A stretch of DNA of 64,000 bases from Janthinobacterium sp. 67 (GCF_002797895.1 NZ_PGES01000001.1:868001-932000), one strand, 5' to 3'; positions 19,076 through 29,700 are shown, numbered from the stretch's first letter. Numbers and translations are program-made. Notes: a model not told the origin generated them from the sequence alone.

Positions 19076-20332
19076 ATGACCAACTCCAGTTCCCCCCCGT
19101 TTCACATCGCCGTCATCGGCGGCGGCCCCGCCGGCCTGATGGCCGCCCAGGCGGCCACCGACCAGGGGGCAAAGGTGGAACTGTTCGACGCCATGCCGTC
19201 CGTCGGCCGCAAATTCCTGCTGGCGGGGCGGGGCGGCATGAACATCACGCACGCGGAAGGCTACCAGGCCTTCGTCTCGCGCTACGGCAGGCAGGCGGGC
19301 CGGGTGAAGCCGGCGCTGGACCAGTTCGGCCCGCAAAAAGTGCGCGACTGGGTGCACGGCCTGGGCGTGGAGACCTTTGTCGGCTCCTCGAACCGCGTCT
19401 TCCCGACGGACATGAAGGCGGCGCCCCTGCTGCGCGCCTGGCTGCACCGCCTGCGCGAAGCGGGCGTGCAATTTCACATGCGCCACCGCTGGACGGGCTG
19501 GCAAGATGAGGATGGCCAGCTGGCCTTTGCCACGCCGGACGGCGAATGCCTGCGCTCCTTCGACGCCGTGATCCTGGCGCTGGGCGGCGGCAGCTGGGCG
19601 CGGCTCGGTTCCGATGGCGCGTGGGTGCCGCTGCTGCAAGGGCAGGGCGTGGCCGTGCAAGCGCTGGCGCCGGCCAATTGCGGCTTCGATGTGGACTGGA
19701 GCGAGTATTTCAGCAGCCGCCATGCGGGCGAGCCGCTGACGACCGTGGCCATCACGGCGCACGACATCGACGGCTTGCGGATCAAGCGCCAGGGCCAGTT
19801 CGTCATCACGGCGGGCGGCGTGGAAGGCAGCCTGATTTATGCCTTGTCGGCCGCGCTGCGCGAGCAGATCGCGCGCGACGGCAGCACCACCATCTGGCTC
19901 GACCTGGCGCCCGACCACAGCCATGAACGCGTGTTCGAGGAAGTGACGCGCCCCCGTGGCGCCCGTTCCATGTCCAGCCACCTGAATAGCCGGCTGGGCA
20001 TCAAGGGCGTGAAATCGGGCTTGCTGCGCGAATGCCTGAGCGCCGCCGACTTTGCCGACGAGGCGAAGTTGGCGGCCGCCATCAAGCTGCTGCCCGTCAC
20101 ACTCGTACGCCCGCGCCCCATCGATGAAGCCATCAGCAGCGCCGGCGGCGTGCATTTCGATGGCGTCGACGGCAGCATGCTGCGCGCCATGCCGGGCGTC
20201 TTCGTGGCGGGCGAAATGCTGGACTGGGAAGCGCCGACGGGCGGCTACCTGCTGACGGCCTGCCTGGCGCAAGGCAAGGCGGCCGGCGAGCAGGCCGTCA
20301 GTTGGCTGGAAGAGAAGGTCAATGCCAGGTAA
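19076..20332 (+). CDS. HI0933/BaiN-like flavoprotein (TIGR03862 type)
   Basis: A 418-residue NAD(P)/FAD-dependent oxidoreductase-like protein. The FAD-binding Rossmann motif is VIGGGPAGLMAAQ. The family-specific region GRKFLLAGRGGMNITH follows, and the C-terminus has VAGEMLDWEAPTGGYLLTACLAQG, the second dinucleotide-contact segment. The substrate is unknown; the family is widespread and poorly characterised. A possible -10 TAAAAT lies at 19039-19044. Its 3' end overlaps the converging DUF2807 gene by 14 nt. Confidence 0.9.
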   Translation: MTNSSSPPFHIAVIGGGPAGLMAAQAATDQGAKVELFDAMPSVGRKFLLAGRGGMNITHAEGYQAFVSRYGRQAGRVKPALDQFGPQKVRDWVHGLGVETFVGSSNRVFPTDMKAAPLLRAWLHRLREAGVQFHMRHRWTGWQDEDGQLAFATPDGECLRSFDAVILALGGGSWARLGSDGAWVPLLQGQGVAVQALAPANCGFDVDWSEYFSSRHAGEPLTTVAITAHDIDGLRIKRQGQFVITAGGVEGSLIYALSAALREQIARDGSTTIWLDLAPDHSHERVFEEVTRPRGARSMSSHLNSRLGIKGVKSGLLRECLSAADFADEAKLAAAIKLLPVTLVRPRPIDEAISSAGGVHFDGVDGSMLRAMPGVFVAGEMLDWEAPTGGYLLTACLAQGKAAGEQAVSWLEEKVNAR

Positions 20333-21125
20333 TTTCGCCTGATCCGCTCTTTTGCGCTTCGCGCTGGCGCGGGTTGCCGTGGACGTGGATGTCGCCGCTG
20401 CCGCGCAAGGTCAGGTTGGCGGCGTCGCGCACGAAGACGGTGCTCTGGCCCGAGCCTTGCAGGCTGACGCTGGCCTTGTCGGCGGCCAGGTGCTCGGCAT
20501 CGATGTCGCCCGAACCGCTCAGGTCGGCACGGAGGAATTTCGAGTTGCCGCTGGCGGCGATGCGCCCGGAGCCCACCATTTCCAGCACCACGCTGTCGCT
20601 GTTGCCGGCATTGATGTCGAGGTCGCCGCTGCCGTTGACGGTCGCTTGCACCTGCTTGTAGCGGCCCGTGAAGCTGACATTGCCAGATCCCATCAATTCC
20701 AGGATAAAGCTGTCGCCGCTAAATCCCGTGATCTTGCTGTCGCCATTGCCGTGCACGTCCAGGCGCACGAGGGCCGGCAACACCAGTTCCACCTGCAGCG
20801 GCTGGCGGTGGTGGAACAGCATGCCTTTCGGGCCGATATGCAGGGTCGTGCCATCGGCCGTCGTGTCGACGTTCGACAGCAAACGCTGCTCGCCGCTCAC
20901 TTTCAGCGATGGCGTGGCGCCGCGGCGCAGCACCAGGTCGATGGGGCCGGCCAGGTCGATGCTGTTGATGGTGGCGGCAATCGGGCGCGTTTCGCTGCGC
21001 ACGGCGCGGCCGGCAGCGCTGCTGGGATTGCTGATTCCCTTGGCGCGCAGCGCCGCATACGACATGGCGATCAGGACCAGCGCCAGCAAGAGCATGGACA
21101 GGCCAACTTTGAGCAAGCGTTTCAT
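20319..21125 (-). CDS. DUF2807 (GIN-domain) exported protein
   Basis: A 268-residue protein with an N-terminal hydrophobic segment (about 7-27) acting as signal or anchor. The rest is a repetitive right-handed beta structure with many G-S-G-D/N turns (GNGDSKI, GSGNVSF, GSGDLDI, GSGDIDA, GSGDIHV), the hallmark of the head GIN domain. The ATG at 21123-21125 has AAAGG upstream and sits 10 nt after the DUF1700 stop, so the two form an operon. These pairs are thought to act at the envelope; the exact role is unknown. Confidence 0.88.
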   Translation of the reverse strand: MKRLLKVGLSMLLLALVLIAMSYAALRAKGISNPSSAAGRAVRSETRPIAATINSIDLAGPIDLVLRRGATPSLKVSGEQRLLSNVDTTADGTTLHIGPKGMLFHHRQPLQVELVLPALVRLDVHGNGDSKITGFSGDSFILELMGSGNVSFTGRYKQVQATVNGSGDLDINAGNSDSVVLEMVGSGRIAASGNSKFLRADLSGSGDIDAEHLAADKASVSLQGSGQSTVFVRDAANLTLRGSGDIHVHGNPRQREAQKSGSGEITWH

Positions 21126-21135
21126 GGCAGCCTTT

Positions 21136-21906
21136 CTAGTGACCTTTGAGCAGGGAAACATTCATGGCGATGTAGCGCTTGATACCGATCAAGGTATAGC
21201 GCGTGACCACCAGACTGAGCAGGAAGATGGCGATGCCGCCGAGCAGCATGCCCATGCCGAAGACGGTTTGCGTGGTGCGCGCATCGCGGTCCATGTCGGT
21301 GGAGATGCGGATGCCGCCGCCGGCCAGCGCTTCGGCCCGCTCCATCACGCGCGATGACGCGCCCGGCGTCGCCGGTTCGGCTTTGACGGGGCCGGGCAGG
21401 TGATCGACTTCGATGCCCGCGTCGCCGATGGTGATGCGCGTTTCGCGCCGTTCGTCGCCATCGTCGTCCTGGATGAAAACGTGGCGCAGCGGGCCATCGA
21501 GCACCAGTTCGTTGGCGCCGGACAATCCGCTGGCCGTGATGGCGATGCCGGCCAGGTAAAAGCTCAGGCCGACGGCATACAGGGTGGCTAGCAGGGCCGC
21601 GTACACGGCGGCAGGCACGACCATGAACAGGTTGAAGATGGCCAGGCCCACGAGCGAGACGAGCAGGCGCAGCAGGTTAACGGGCGTTTTCTTGTGTTCG
21701 AACGCCTGGCGGTGGGTGCTGCCGCGCAAGGTGAGGGCGATCTTTTTCGGGTCGCCCAGGTCGTCGGCGATTTCGTGCTCGCTGCGGCCGGCCGCAGCGC
21801 CTTCGATGAAGGTCTGTTCGTAGTAATCGAGGGTCTTGGCCACCAGGTCCGGTGGCAAGCCTGTCAGCGCGCGCCGCAGTGCGTCGAGATAATCTTGCTT
21901 GTTCAT
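21136..21906 (-). CDS. DUF1700 multi-pass membrane protein
   Basis: A 256-residue protein. The N-terminal ~65 residues are the cytosolic DUF1700 helical region (YLDALRRALTGLPPD...ADDLGDPKKIA). Several membrane helices follow (about 83-105, 110-135 and near 225-245), with a polar domain at about 145-215 between them. In many bacteria DUF1700 genes pair with a PadR regulator; none is seen here. The downstream partner is the DUF2807 gene. Confidence 0.88.
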   Translation of the reverse strand: MNKQDYLDALRRALTGLPPDLVAKTLDYYEQTFIEGAAAGRSEHEIADDLGDPKKIALTLRGSTHRQAFEHKKTPVNLLRLLVSLVGLAIFNLFMVVPAAVYAALLATLYAVGLSFYLAGIAITASGLSGANELVLDGPLRHVFIQDDDGDERRETRITIGDAGIEVDHLPGPVKAEPATPGASSRVMERAEALAGGGIRISTDMDRDARTTQTVFGMGMLLGGIAIFLLSLVVTRYTLIGIKRYIAMNVSLLKGH

Positions 21907-21928
21907 CCTATTCTTTCTGTCCGCCGCT

Positions 21929-22084
21929 TCAGCCCATGGCCGGCTGCAGCATGCTTGCCTGGCTCAGCAGCAATGGCGGTTGTGGCGTCTGCTGTGCGTG
22001 AATGACGATCAAGGTGGCCATCACCACACAAGCGAGCAGCGCCAAGGCTTTCAAGCTATTTTTCAAGTGCAAGGTGGTGTGCAT
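21929..22084 (-). CDS. Putative 51-residue single-helix membrane peptide
   Basis: A short frame begins at ATG 22082-22084 with GGGGAA upstream and ends 22 nt before the DUF1700 gene. It encodes a basic N-terminus (HTTLHLKNSLK), one strongly hydrophobic helix (about 12-29) and a short proline/glutamine-rich tail. The strand, spacing and ribosome-binding site suggest it opens the DUF1700-DUF2807 operon. No family recognised; coding status is moderately supported. Confidence 0.5.
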   Translation of the reverse strand: MHTTLHLKNSLKALALLACVVMATLIVIHAQQTPQPPLLLSQASMLQPAMG

Positions 22085-22214
22085 GGTATTCCCCGTGGCA
22101 TGGCCGTTGTCGATGATCAGACTGTACCCAAGCGCACGCGGGCGCACCAGCGCGGTGCGACAGAATGCAATTTCGCGGGGGCGAGCGACACCAGGGCAGG
22201 ATGCACCGTCAAGT

Positions 22215-23582
22215 CTACTTTGCAGTCTTGCCCGTGGTGATGGCCCTGGCCGCCGCCACGCCGCTGCGCACGGCCGCCTCGATGGTGGCCGGATAGTCTT
22301 GCGTCCGGTCATCATTGGCCGTGTAGTCGCCGGCCAGCAGCAAGCCCGGCACGCCGCTGGCGTTGCCGGGACGCGCCAGGTCCGGCGTGCAGGCAAAGGT
22401 GGCGCGCTTTTCCGTGATCAGTTGCGTCCAGGCAGGTTGCGCCAGTTCCGGGCGCTGCAGCATCTGCGCCAACTGCGTGGCGATCGCTTGCGCCAGCGGA
22501 CCATGGCCTTGCTCGGCGGCGGGGCCGGAGGCGCTGATGACGACGGCCAGCAAGCCTGGCTGGCTGGCGTCGAGCTGGCCCCGGTCAAAGACGAACTGGC
22601 CCCAGTGCTGCTGTGCCGGCGTATCGACGAGGGCGTAGAACGGCAAGTCCAGGCGCACCGAGGCGTCGTACCGCAGGTAGCAGGTGCTGATGGCTTCCGG
22701 CGTGAAGGCTTGCATTTTGGTAATAACGTCGTCGAGGCGTGTGTCGTGCAAGCCTTGCAGCAGCGTGGCCGCCTGCACGGACGAAGTGGCGACGATGACC
22801 GCATCATAGTGTTCGCCGTCATCGAGTTGCCAGCGGCCATCGGGCAGCGCTTGCAAGGCGGAAACCTTGGCGCCCGTGCGGACTTCGCCGCCATGCCGTG
22901 TCACATGGCGGGCGGCCGCGTCGGGCAGCAGGCTACTCAAATCCGCTTTCGGGATCAGCATGTCGGATGCGCGGCGGCGCGATGCGCCCAGGCTGTCGCG
23001 CAGCACGTTGATGAAGACGCGGGCCGAGGCCCGCTCGGGCGGGGTATTGAGCGCGGCCAGGCACAGCGGGTGCCACATCAGGCGGTTCAAGTTGTCCGTC
23101 TGGTCGAAGCGCTGCAGCAATTCGCTGACCGTGCAATCGTTGTACAGCTGCCAGCCCATCGTCCGCATGGCCGTGGAAAAACGCATCAGGGCCAGCTTGT
23201 CGGCGCGCAATAATCCTTTGGCGCGCAGCAAGGCCCAGGCCAGGTGCAGCGGCGCGGGCAGGCGGGGCGCGATGAAATCCATGCCTTTGGCACCGGCCGG
23301 ATAGCGCATCTGCAGGGGCAGGGTGAGGATCAGTTCGGCAGGGTCTTGGCCCGCGAGCTTGATCAGCCGCAGGGTTTCCGTGTACGCGCCCAGCAGGATG
23401 TGCTGGCCGTTGTCGAGCACCATGCTTTCGCGTTCGACCCGGCGCGCCCGCCCGCCCAGGGTGCGCGCCGCTTCGTAGACGGTGACGGCGTGGCCGGCGC
23501 GCGCCAGTTCCATGGCCGCCGCGCAGCCGGCCCAGCCGGCGCCGATGACGGCGTAGCGCTGCTTCACGCCACTCTTAGCCAC
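22215..23582 (-). CDS. hpnE: Hydroxysqualene dehydroxylase HpnE
   Basis: A 455-residue FAD-dependent amine-oxidase/phytoene-desaturase-like enzyme. The FAD motif is VIGAGWAGCAAAMELARAG, followed by the GGRARR segment; the C-terminus has LLLAGDYTANDD. In the HpnCDE pathway it reduces hydroxysqualene to squalene. Its start overlaps the hpnD stop by 8 nt. The identification rests mainly on this context together with the fold. Confidence 0.92.
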   Translation of the reverse strand: MAKSGVKQRYAVIGAGWAGCAAAMELARAGHAVTVYEAARTLGGRARRVERESMVLDNGQHILLGAYTETLRLIKLAGQDPAELILTLPLQMRYPAGAKGMDFIAPRLPAPLHLAWALLRAKGLLRADKLALMRFSTAMRTMGWQLYNDCTVSELLQRFDQTDNLNRLMWHPLCLAALNTPPERASARVFINVLRDSLGASRRRASDMLIPKADLSSLLPDAAARHVTRHGGEVRTGAKVSALQALPDGRWQLDDGEHYDAVIVATSSVQAATLLQGLHDTRLDDVITKMQAFTPEAISTCYLRYDASVRLDLPFYALVDTPAQQHWGQFVFDRGQLDASQPGLLAVVISASGPAAEQGHGPLAQAIATQLAQMLQRPELAQPAWTQLITEKRATFACTPDLARPGNASGVPGLLLAGDYTANDDRTQDYPATIEAAVRSGVAAARAITTGKTAK

Positions 23583-24408
23583 GAACCCAGGTCTTCCAGG
23601 CCAGCCACAGTTTGCGGATCGGCGTGAGCGAAATGCGCTGTTTCAGCACGTGGTAGCCGTCGCGCTCGACTTCGTTGAGCAGGGTGCGGTAGATGGCGGC
23701 CATGATCAGGCCAGGGCGCTGGGCGCGGCGGTCCTCGGCGGGCAAGAGCGCGAACGCTTCGTCGTAGGCCTGTTGCGCGCGCGCCACCTGGAAACGCATG
23801 AGGTTTTCAAAGTTTTCGCTGTGGCGTGCGTTCAGCAAGTCGGCGGCGGTCACATTGAACTGCTGCAATTCGCTGATCGGCAGATAGATGCGCCCCTTGC
23901 GCGCATCTTCGCCCACGTCGCGGATGATGTTGGTCAGCTGGAAAGCATGACCGAGTTTTTCCGCGTACAGCAGGGTTTCCGGGCGGGTCGCGCCAAAGAT
24001 GCTGGCCGACAAGATGCCCACCACGCTGGCCACGTGCCAGCAATAGCGGCTCATGGCCTGGTAATCGAGGTAGCGGGTCTGGTTCAAGTCCATTTCCATG
24101 CCGTCGATGATGGCCTGCAAATGCTTTTCTTCCAGTTTATAGATGTTCAGGTGCGGCTGCAGCGCGCGCATCACGGGATGCGTGGGGTTGCCCTCGTACA
24201 TGGCCTTGACTTCCTTGCGCCACCAGACCAGCTTGGTGCGTGCCACGGCTTCGTCCGTGCATTCGTCGACCGTGTCATCGACTTCGCGGCAGAAGGCGTA
24301 CAGGGCCGTGATGGCCTTGCGGCGCTCGGCCGGCAGGAACAGGAAGCTGTAGTAGAAGCTGGAGCCGCTCTGGGCGGCCTTTTGTTGGCAGTATTCGTCG
24401 GGAGACAT
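23575..24408 (-). CDS. hpnD: Presqualene diphosphate synthase HpnD
   Basis: A 277-residue trans-isoprenyl diphosphate synthase of the squalene/phytoene family. Both aspartate-rich motifs are present: REVDDTVDE and NIIRDVGEDARKG. It condenses two farnesyl diphosphates into presqualene diphosphate. The ATG at 24406-24408 is preferred over a TTG two codons upstream. It is the middle gene of hpnC-hpnD-hpnE. Confidence 0.94.
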   Translation of the reverse strand: MSPDEYCQQKAAQSGSSFYYSFLFLPAERRKAITALYAFCREVDDTVDECTDEAVARTKLVWWRKEVKAMYEGNPTHPVMRALQPHLNIYKLEEKHLQAIIDGMEMDLNQTRYLDYQAMSRYCWHVASVVGILSASIFGATRPETLLYAEKLGHAFQLTNIIRDVGEDARKGRIYLPISELQQFNVTAADLLNARHSENFENLMRFQVARAQQAYDEAFALLPAEDRRAQRPGLIMAAIYRTLLNEVERDGYHVLKQRISLTPIRKLWLAWKTWVRG

Positions 24409-24454
24409 AGTCAAAAGAGCAAGGGTTGCAGATCGAAGCCGCTATTCTATCGTC

Positions 24455-25336
24455 TTACAGAGTGGGCGACGGGGGAAAAGCCGTTTTTACTTGTGTCTCT
24501 TGATGCAGGCTTTTGCGCGACATGCGCAGGGCGCGCCAGAAAATGATCAGCCAGTCGCGTTTCTCCAGCTTGGGGCGGCGCCGGAACACGTCGTAATTGA
24601 CGGCTTCGATGCATTCGAGGATGCGCAATCCCCCTTGCACCACCAGGCGCAGTTCCCAGCCGATGCGCCCGCGCAAACGCAGGGCCAGCGGCGCGCCGGA
24701 CAGCATCAGGGCGCGCGTGCGGGCCACTTCGAAGCGCATCAGGGCACTCCACTTGCCATGCGCCTCGGGCCGCTCGAAGGCGGCGGCGGAAACGGCAAAG
24801 CGGCTCAAGTCTTCCATCGGCAGGTAGATGCGCTCTTTTTGCTGGTCGATGGCGACGTCTTGCAAGAAATTAATTAGTTGCAAAGCTGAGCATATGGCAT
24901 CGGAATCGCGTACATTCTGTTCATCGGCCGCACCGTACAGGTGCAGCATCAGCAGCCCCACGGGGTTGGCCGAGCGGGCGCAGTAATCGAGCACGTCGTC
25001 AAAGCTGGCGTAGCGCGTCGTTTCCACATCCTGCTTGAAGGCGGACAACAGGTCGTAAAACGGCTTCAGCGGCAGTTCGTGTTTGGCGATGACGCCAGCC
25101 AGGCGCTCGAACATGGCGGCGTTCTCGCCAGCATGGCCTTCATGGCGGGCGATGCGGCCCAGCGCCTCTTCGTAGGCGTGCAGGGCGGACAGGCGCTCGG
25201 CCGGCCTGGCGTCGCCTTCATCGGCCAGGTCGTCGGCGCTGCGGGCGAAGGCATAGATGGCTTCGACGGCCGGCACCAGGCGGCGCGGCAGTAAAAATGA
25301 TGCAACAGGAAAATTTTCGTAATGGTCTACAGGCAT
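24455..25336 (-). CDS. hpnC: Hydroxysqualene synthase HpnC
   Basis: A 293-residue squalene/phytoene-synthase family protein. The first aspartate motif is FARSADDLADEGD and the second region is NFLQDVAIDQQKERIYLP. HpnC turns presqualene diphosphate into hydroxysqualene. The ATG at 25334-25336 is preceded by AGAGAAG with good spacing; a GTG two codons upstream would sit on the ribosome-binding site. First gene of the operon; hopene cyclase is not in the window. Confidence 0.93.
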   Translation of the reverse strand: MPVDHYENFPVASFLLPRRLVPAVEAIYAFARSADDLADEGDARPAERLSALHAYEEALGRIARHEGHAGENAAMFERLAGVIAKHELPLKPFYDLLSAFKQDVETTRYASFDDVLDYCARSANPVGLLMLHLYGAADEQNVRDSDAICSALQLINFLQDVAIDQQKERIYLPMEDLSRFAVSAAAFERPEAHGKWSALMRFEVARTRALMLSGAPLALRLRGRIGWELRLVVQGGLRILECIEAVNYDVFRRRPKLEKRDWLIIFWRALRMSRKSLHQETQVKTAFPPSPTL

Positions 25337-25625
25337 GAACACACTTCTCTAGTCTTGCGTTTGTCCGGCCCCCTCCAACGCTGGAGTGTGGCCGGACGTT
25401 GTACGGCTGAAGATTAATGACGCATAAGTCACTAAAAACTTTTACGCACGATTATAATTAATAACCAGAAAGTCATTAGCGGTAAATCACTCGCCGCCAT
25501 GACCAAGCTGATATTGTCACAAATTTAAGGATATCGCGTGCGAAAAAGTTTGGCTTAACCCAAAGGGCAAGCAAAAAGTTTCTCCGCATAAAAATATTAC
25601 AGCCCGCATAGTAAAGGAAAATACC
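25337..25625. promoter_or_regulatory. Divergent intergenic region, hpnC / RND adaptor
   Basis: A 289-bp AT-rich region between hpnC and the efflux operon. It should hold promoters for both. Stretches such as 25435-25475 (ATTATAATTAATAA) are promoter-like, but I cannot assign boxes with confidence. No gene seen. Confidence 0.4.
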
Positions 25626-26789
25626 TTGTTTGCCCTGAAAACCCTGCGCCTCGAGACCGGCGCATCCGCACTTCCCGCCCTGCGGCTGATCGCCGCCGCG
25701 GCCCTCGCGCTGACCCTGGCCGCCTGTTCCAAGCCTGCCGTCAAAGTGGAAGACGTGCGCCCCGTGCGCGCCATCGTGTTGTCTAGCAGTAATGTTGACG
25801 TCAGTGCCGAGCTGTCGGGCGAAGTCGTGCCCCGCGTCGTGTCGCAGCTGGGTTTCCGCGTGGGCGGCAAGATCGTCGCGCGCAAGGTCGACGTGGGCGC
25901 CACCGTCAAGAAGGGGCAGGTGCTGATGCAGCTCGACCCCGTCGACTTGCAGCTATCGCAGGCGCAAGCCAAGGCTAGTCTGGTGAGTTCGGAGACCAGC
26001 CGCGACCTGGCGCGCGCGGAATTGAAGCGCTACCAGGATTTGCGCGAGAAAAATTTCGTCAGCCAGGCCGTGCTCGATGGCAAGGACGCCACCTACAAGG
26101 CGGCGCAGGCGAACGTGGAAGCGGCCCAGGCCCTGTACCGGGGCCAGGCGAACCAGTCCGGCTACGCCAGCCTGCTGGCCGACGTCGATGGCGTCGTCAC
26201 GCGCATCGAGGCTGAAGTGGGGCAGGTGGTGGCGCCCGGCGCGCCCGTCGTGCAAGTGGCCAGGAGCGGCGAAAAGGAAGTCGTGATCGGCATTCCCGAA
26301 GACAAGGTCGAGACCTTGCGCGGCGTCAAGGATGTGGTCGTGCGCCTGTGGGCCGACCCGAAGCAGGGCTTGCCCGGCAAGATACGCGAGGTGTCGCCCG
26401 TGGCCGATGCCGCCACGCGCACCTATATCGCCAAGGTCAGCATCCCGGACGCGCCGCACGTGCGCCTGGGCATGACGGCCGTGGTGCAGTTCGCCTCGCA
26501 AACGGCCACGCCGCAGATCAAGGTGCCATTGACGGCCCTGTTCAATGAAAAATCGCAAAGTTCCGTGTGGGTGGTGGAAAACGGCGCCGTGAAGCTCGTG
26601 CCCGTGACGGTGGGCGGCGTGGCGGGCAATGAGTTGCTGCTGGCCTCTGGCGTGAAAGCGGGGCAGACGGTGGTCACGGCCGGCGTCAACCTGCTCAAGC
26701 CGGGCCAGAAAGTGACCATCCTCGGCGCTGAACTGGCCAGCAAGCCCGATGTGGCCGCTGCCGCCGTTACCGTGGGTGCGGCCAAATGA
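25626..26789 (+). CDS. RND efflux periplasmic adaptor (MFP) lipoprotein
   Basis: A 387-residue membrane fusion protein. The signal peptide ends in a lipobox (LTLAAC), so the mature protein is a lipoprotein on the periplasmic side of the inner membrane. The order is lipoyl half (ELSGEVVPR...VGGKIVARKVDVGATVKKGQVLMQLD), coiled-coil hairpin (about 110-170), second lipoyl half, beta-barrel and membrane-proximal domain. TTG at 25626 is the likely start, with AAGGA 8 nt upstream. It overlaps the pump gene by 4 nt (ATGA). Confidence 0.93.
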   Translation: MFALKTLRLETGASALPALRLIAAAALALTLAACSKPAVKVEDVRPVRAIVLSSSNVDVSAELSGEVVPRVVSQLGFRVGGKIVARKVDVGATVKKGQVLMQLDPVDLQLSQAQAKASLVSSETSRDLARAELKRYQDLREKNFVSQAVLDGKDATYKAAQANVEAAQALYRGQANQSGYASLLADVDGVVTRIEAEVGQVVAPGAPVVQVARSGEKEVVIGIPEDKVETLRGVKDVVVRLWADPKQGLPGKIREVSPVADAATRTYIAKVSIPDAPHVRLGMTAVVQFASQTATPQIKVPLTALFNEKSQSSVWVVENGAVKLVPVTVGGVAGNELLLASGVKAGQTVVTAGVNLLKPGQKVTILGAELASKPDVAAAAVTVGAAK

Positions 26790-29700
26790 AGGGCGGCTTC
26801 AATCTGTCGCGCTGGGCCCTTGAGCACATCCCGCTGACGCGCTACCTGATGGCCGTGCTGCTGATCGGCGGCATGCTCAGCTACGCCAACCTAGGCCAGG
26901 ATGAAGATCCCCCGTTCACTTTCCGCGCCATGGTCTTGCAAGCGTACTGGCCCGGCGCCACGGCCCTGCAGATGGCCGAGCAGGTGACGGACAAGCTGGA
27001 AAAGAAACTGCAGGAAACGCCGTACATCGACGAGATCACCAGCTATTCGAAGCCGGGCGAAACCCTGATCCTGCTGGAGCTGCGCGAATCGGCGCCGCCC
27101 AAGGAAACAGCGGCCGCCTGGTACCAGGTGCGCAAGAAGATCGGCGACATCAAGGGCACTTTGCCGTCCGGCGTCGTGGGACCGTTCTTCAACGACGAGT
27201 TCGGCGACACGTACGGTTCCATCTTCGCCCTGTCCGCCGACGGTTTTACGTACGCGGAAATGAAGGATTACGCGGACAAGGTGCGCCAGGAACTGCTGGC
27301 CGTGGGACAGGTATCGAAAGTGGAACTGTTCGGCGTGCAAGATGAAAAGATCAATATCATCTTTTCGCACAAGAAATTTGCCCAGCTGGGCATTCCATTC
27401 GACGCCATCGTGCAGCAATTGTCCGAGCAAAACAGCATCAACGCCACGGGCGTGTTGGTGACGCCAACCGATAATCTGCAAGTGCGGGTGACGGGCGCCA
27501 TGGTCACCGTCAAGGACCTGGAAAACCTGGAACTGCGCGCCAACGGCACCACTTTCCGCCTCGGCGACTTTGCCACCGTGAAACGCGAATTCATCGATCC
27601 GCCAAAGGACAAGATGCGTTTCAACGGCAAGGAAGTGATCGGCCTGGGCGTATCGATGGAAAAGGGCGGCAACATCATCGACATGGGCAAGGCCTTGCAG
27701 GCCACCGTCACGCGCATGAAGCGCGAATTGCCGGTCGGCATAGAATTGCAGCGCGTGTCGAACCAGCCGGAAGCCGTGTCCGCTTCCGTGGGCGAATTCG
27801 TGCATACCCTGATCGAAGCCATTCTGATCGTGCTGGCCGTCAGCTTCGTCGCGCTGGGCTTGCACACGAAGCCGCTGCGCATCGACGTTCGGCCGGGCCT
27901 GGTGGTGGCGCTGACCATCCCGCTGGTGCTGGCCGTTACCTTCCTGTTCATGCGCCTGCTCGACATCGACTTGCACAAGATTTCCCTGGGTGCCCTGATC
28001 ATCGCGCTGGGCTTGCTGGTCGACGACGCCATCATCGCCGTCGAGATGATGGTGCGCAAGATGGAAGAGGGCATGTCGCGCTTCGACGCGGCCACGTTCG
28101 CCTACACGTCGACGGCCATGCCCATGCTGACGGGTACCCTGATCACGGTGGCGGGCTTCCTGCCCATCGGCCTGGCCAAGTCGGCCGCCGGCGAATACAC
28201 GTTCTCGCTGTTCTCCGTCAATGCGCTGGCCCTGATCATTTCGTGGGTGGTCGCCGTCGTTTTCACGCCCTACATCGGCTACATCTTGCTGAAAGTGAAA
28301 CCGCACGCGCATAACGACCATGAATTGTTCGATACGCCGAACTTCCGCCGCTTCCGCCGCGCCGTCACCTGGTGCGTGGAATGGCGCAAGACCACGATCG
28401 CCGCCACCCTGGCCATCTTTGCGCTGGGGATTTACGGCTTTAACTTTATCGAAAAGCAATTCTTTCCCGATTCCAGCCGTCCGGAACTGATGGTGGAACT
28501 GTGGTCGCCCGAAGGCACGACGTTTGCCGCAAATGAAAAGCAGGTCAAGAAATTCGAGGCGTTCGTCAGCAAGCTCGACGGCGTGGAAAGCGTGACCAGC
28601 TACGTGGGCACGGGCAGTCCCCGTTTCTATTTGCCGCTGGACCAGATTTTCCCGCAGACCAATGTGTCGCAAGTGGTGGTCTTGCCGAAGAGCCTGGCTG
28701 AACGCGAACGCTTGCGCCAGCAAATCGTCGATGTCTTCAAGAAGGATTTCCCGGAAGTGCGGGGCCGGGTCAAGCTGTTGCCGAATGGACCGCCGGTGCC
28801 GTATCCCGTGCAATTTCGCGTCATGGGGCCGGAAGTGGCTGGCGTGCGGGCCATCGCCGACCAGGTCAAGGACGTCATGCGCGCCAATCCGAACACGCTG
28901 GGCGTGAACGACAACTGGAATGAATCGGTGAAAGTACTGCGCCTGGACCTGGACCAGGACAAGATGCGCGCGCTGGGTGTCACCTCGAAAACGGTGATGC
29001 AGGCGGCCAATACGATTCTGTCGGGCACGGTCATCGGCCAGTTCCGCGAAGACAACAAGCTGATCGACATCCAGGTGCGCCAGCCGTTGGAAGAACGGGC
29101 GACGATTTCCGTGTTGAATGACACGAATATCCCGACGGCAACGGGCAAGTCCGTGCCGATCTCGCAGCTGGCCCGCGCGCATTTCGTGTGGGAGCCCGGT
29201 GTCGTCTGGCGCGACAAGCGCGAATGGGCCATCACCGTGCAGTCGGACGTGATCGATGGCATCCAGGGTGCCACCGTGTCGACGCAACTGGCGCCGCAGC
29301 TGGACGCCTTGCGCGCCAAGTTGCCGGCCGGCTACCGCATCGTCGTGAAAGGCGTGGCGGCCGACAGCGGCGAGGCGGAAGCGTCGATCTCGGCCAATTT
29401 GCCGCTGGCCATCTTCATCATCTTCACCTTGCTGATGCTGCAGCTGCACAGTTTTTCCCGTGCACTGCTCGTTTTCCTGACGGGGCCGCTGGGCGTGGCG
29501 GGTGCCGCCTTTGCCTTGCTGGCGCTGGGCCGGCCACTGGGTTTCGTGGCCAACCTGGGCATCATCGCGCTGTTCGGCATGATCATCCGCAACTCGGTGA
29601 TCCTCGTCGACCAGATCGAGCAAGACATCAATGACGGTTCGGCGCCCTGGGACGCCATCATCGACTCGGCCGTGCGCCGCTGCCGTCCCATCGTGCTGAC

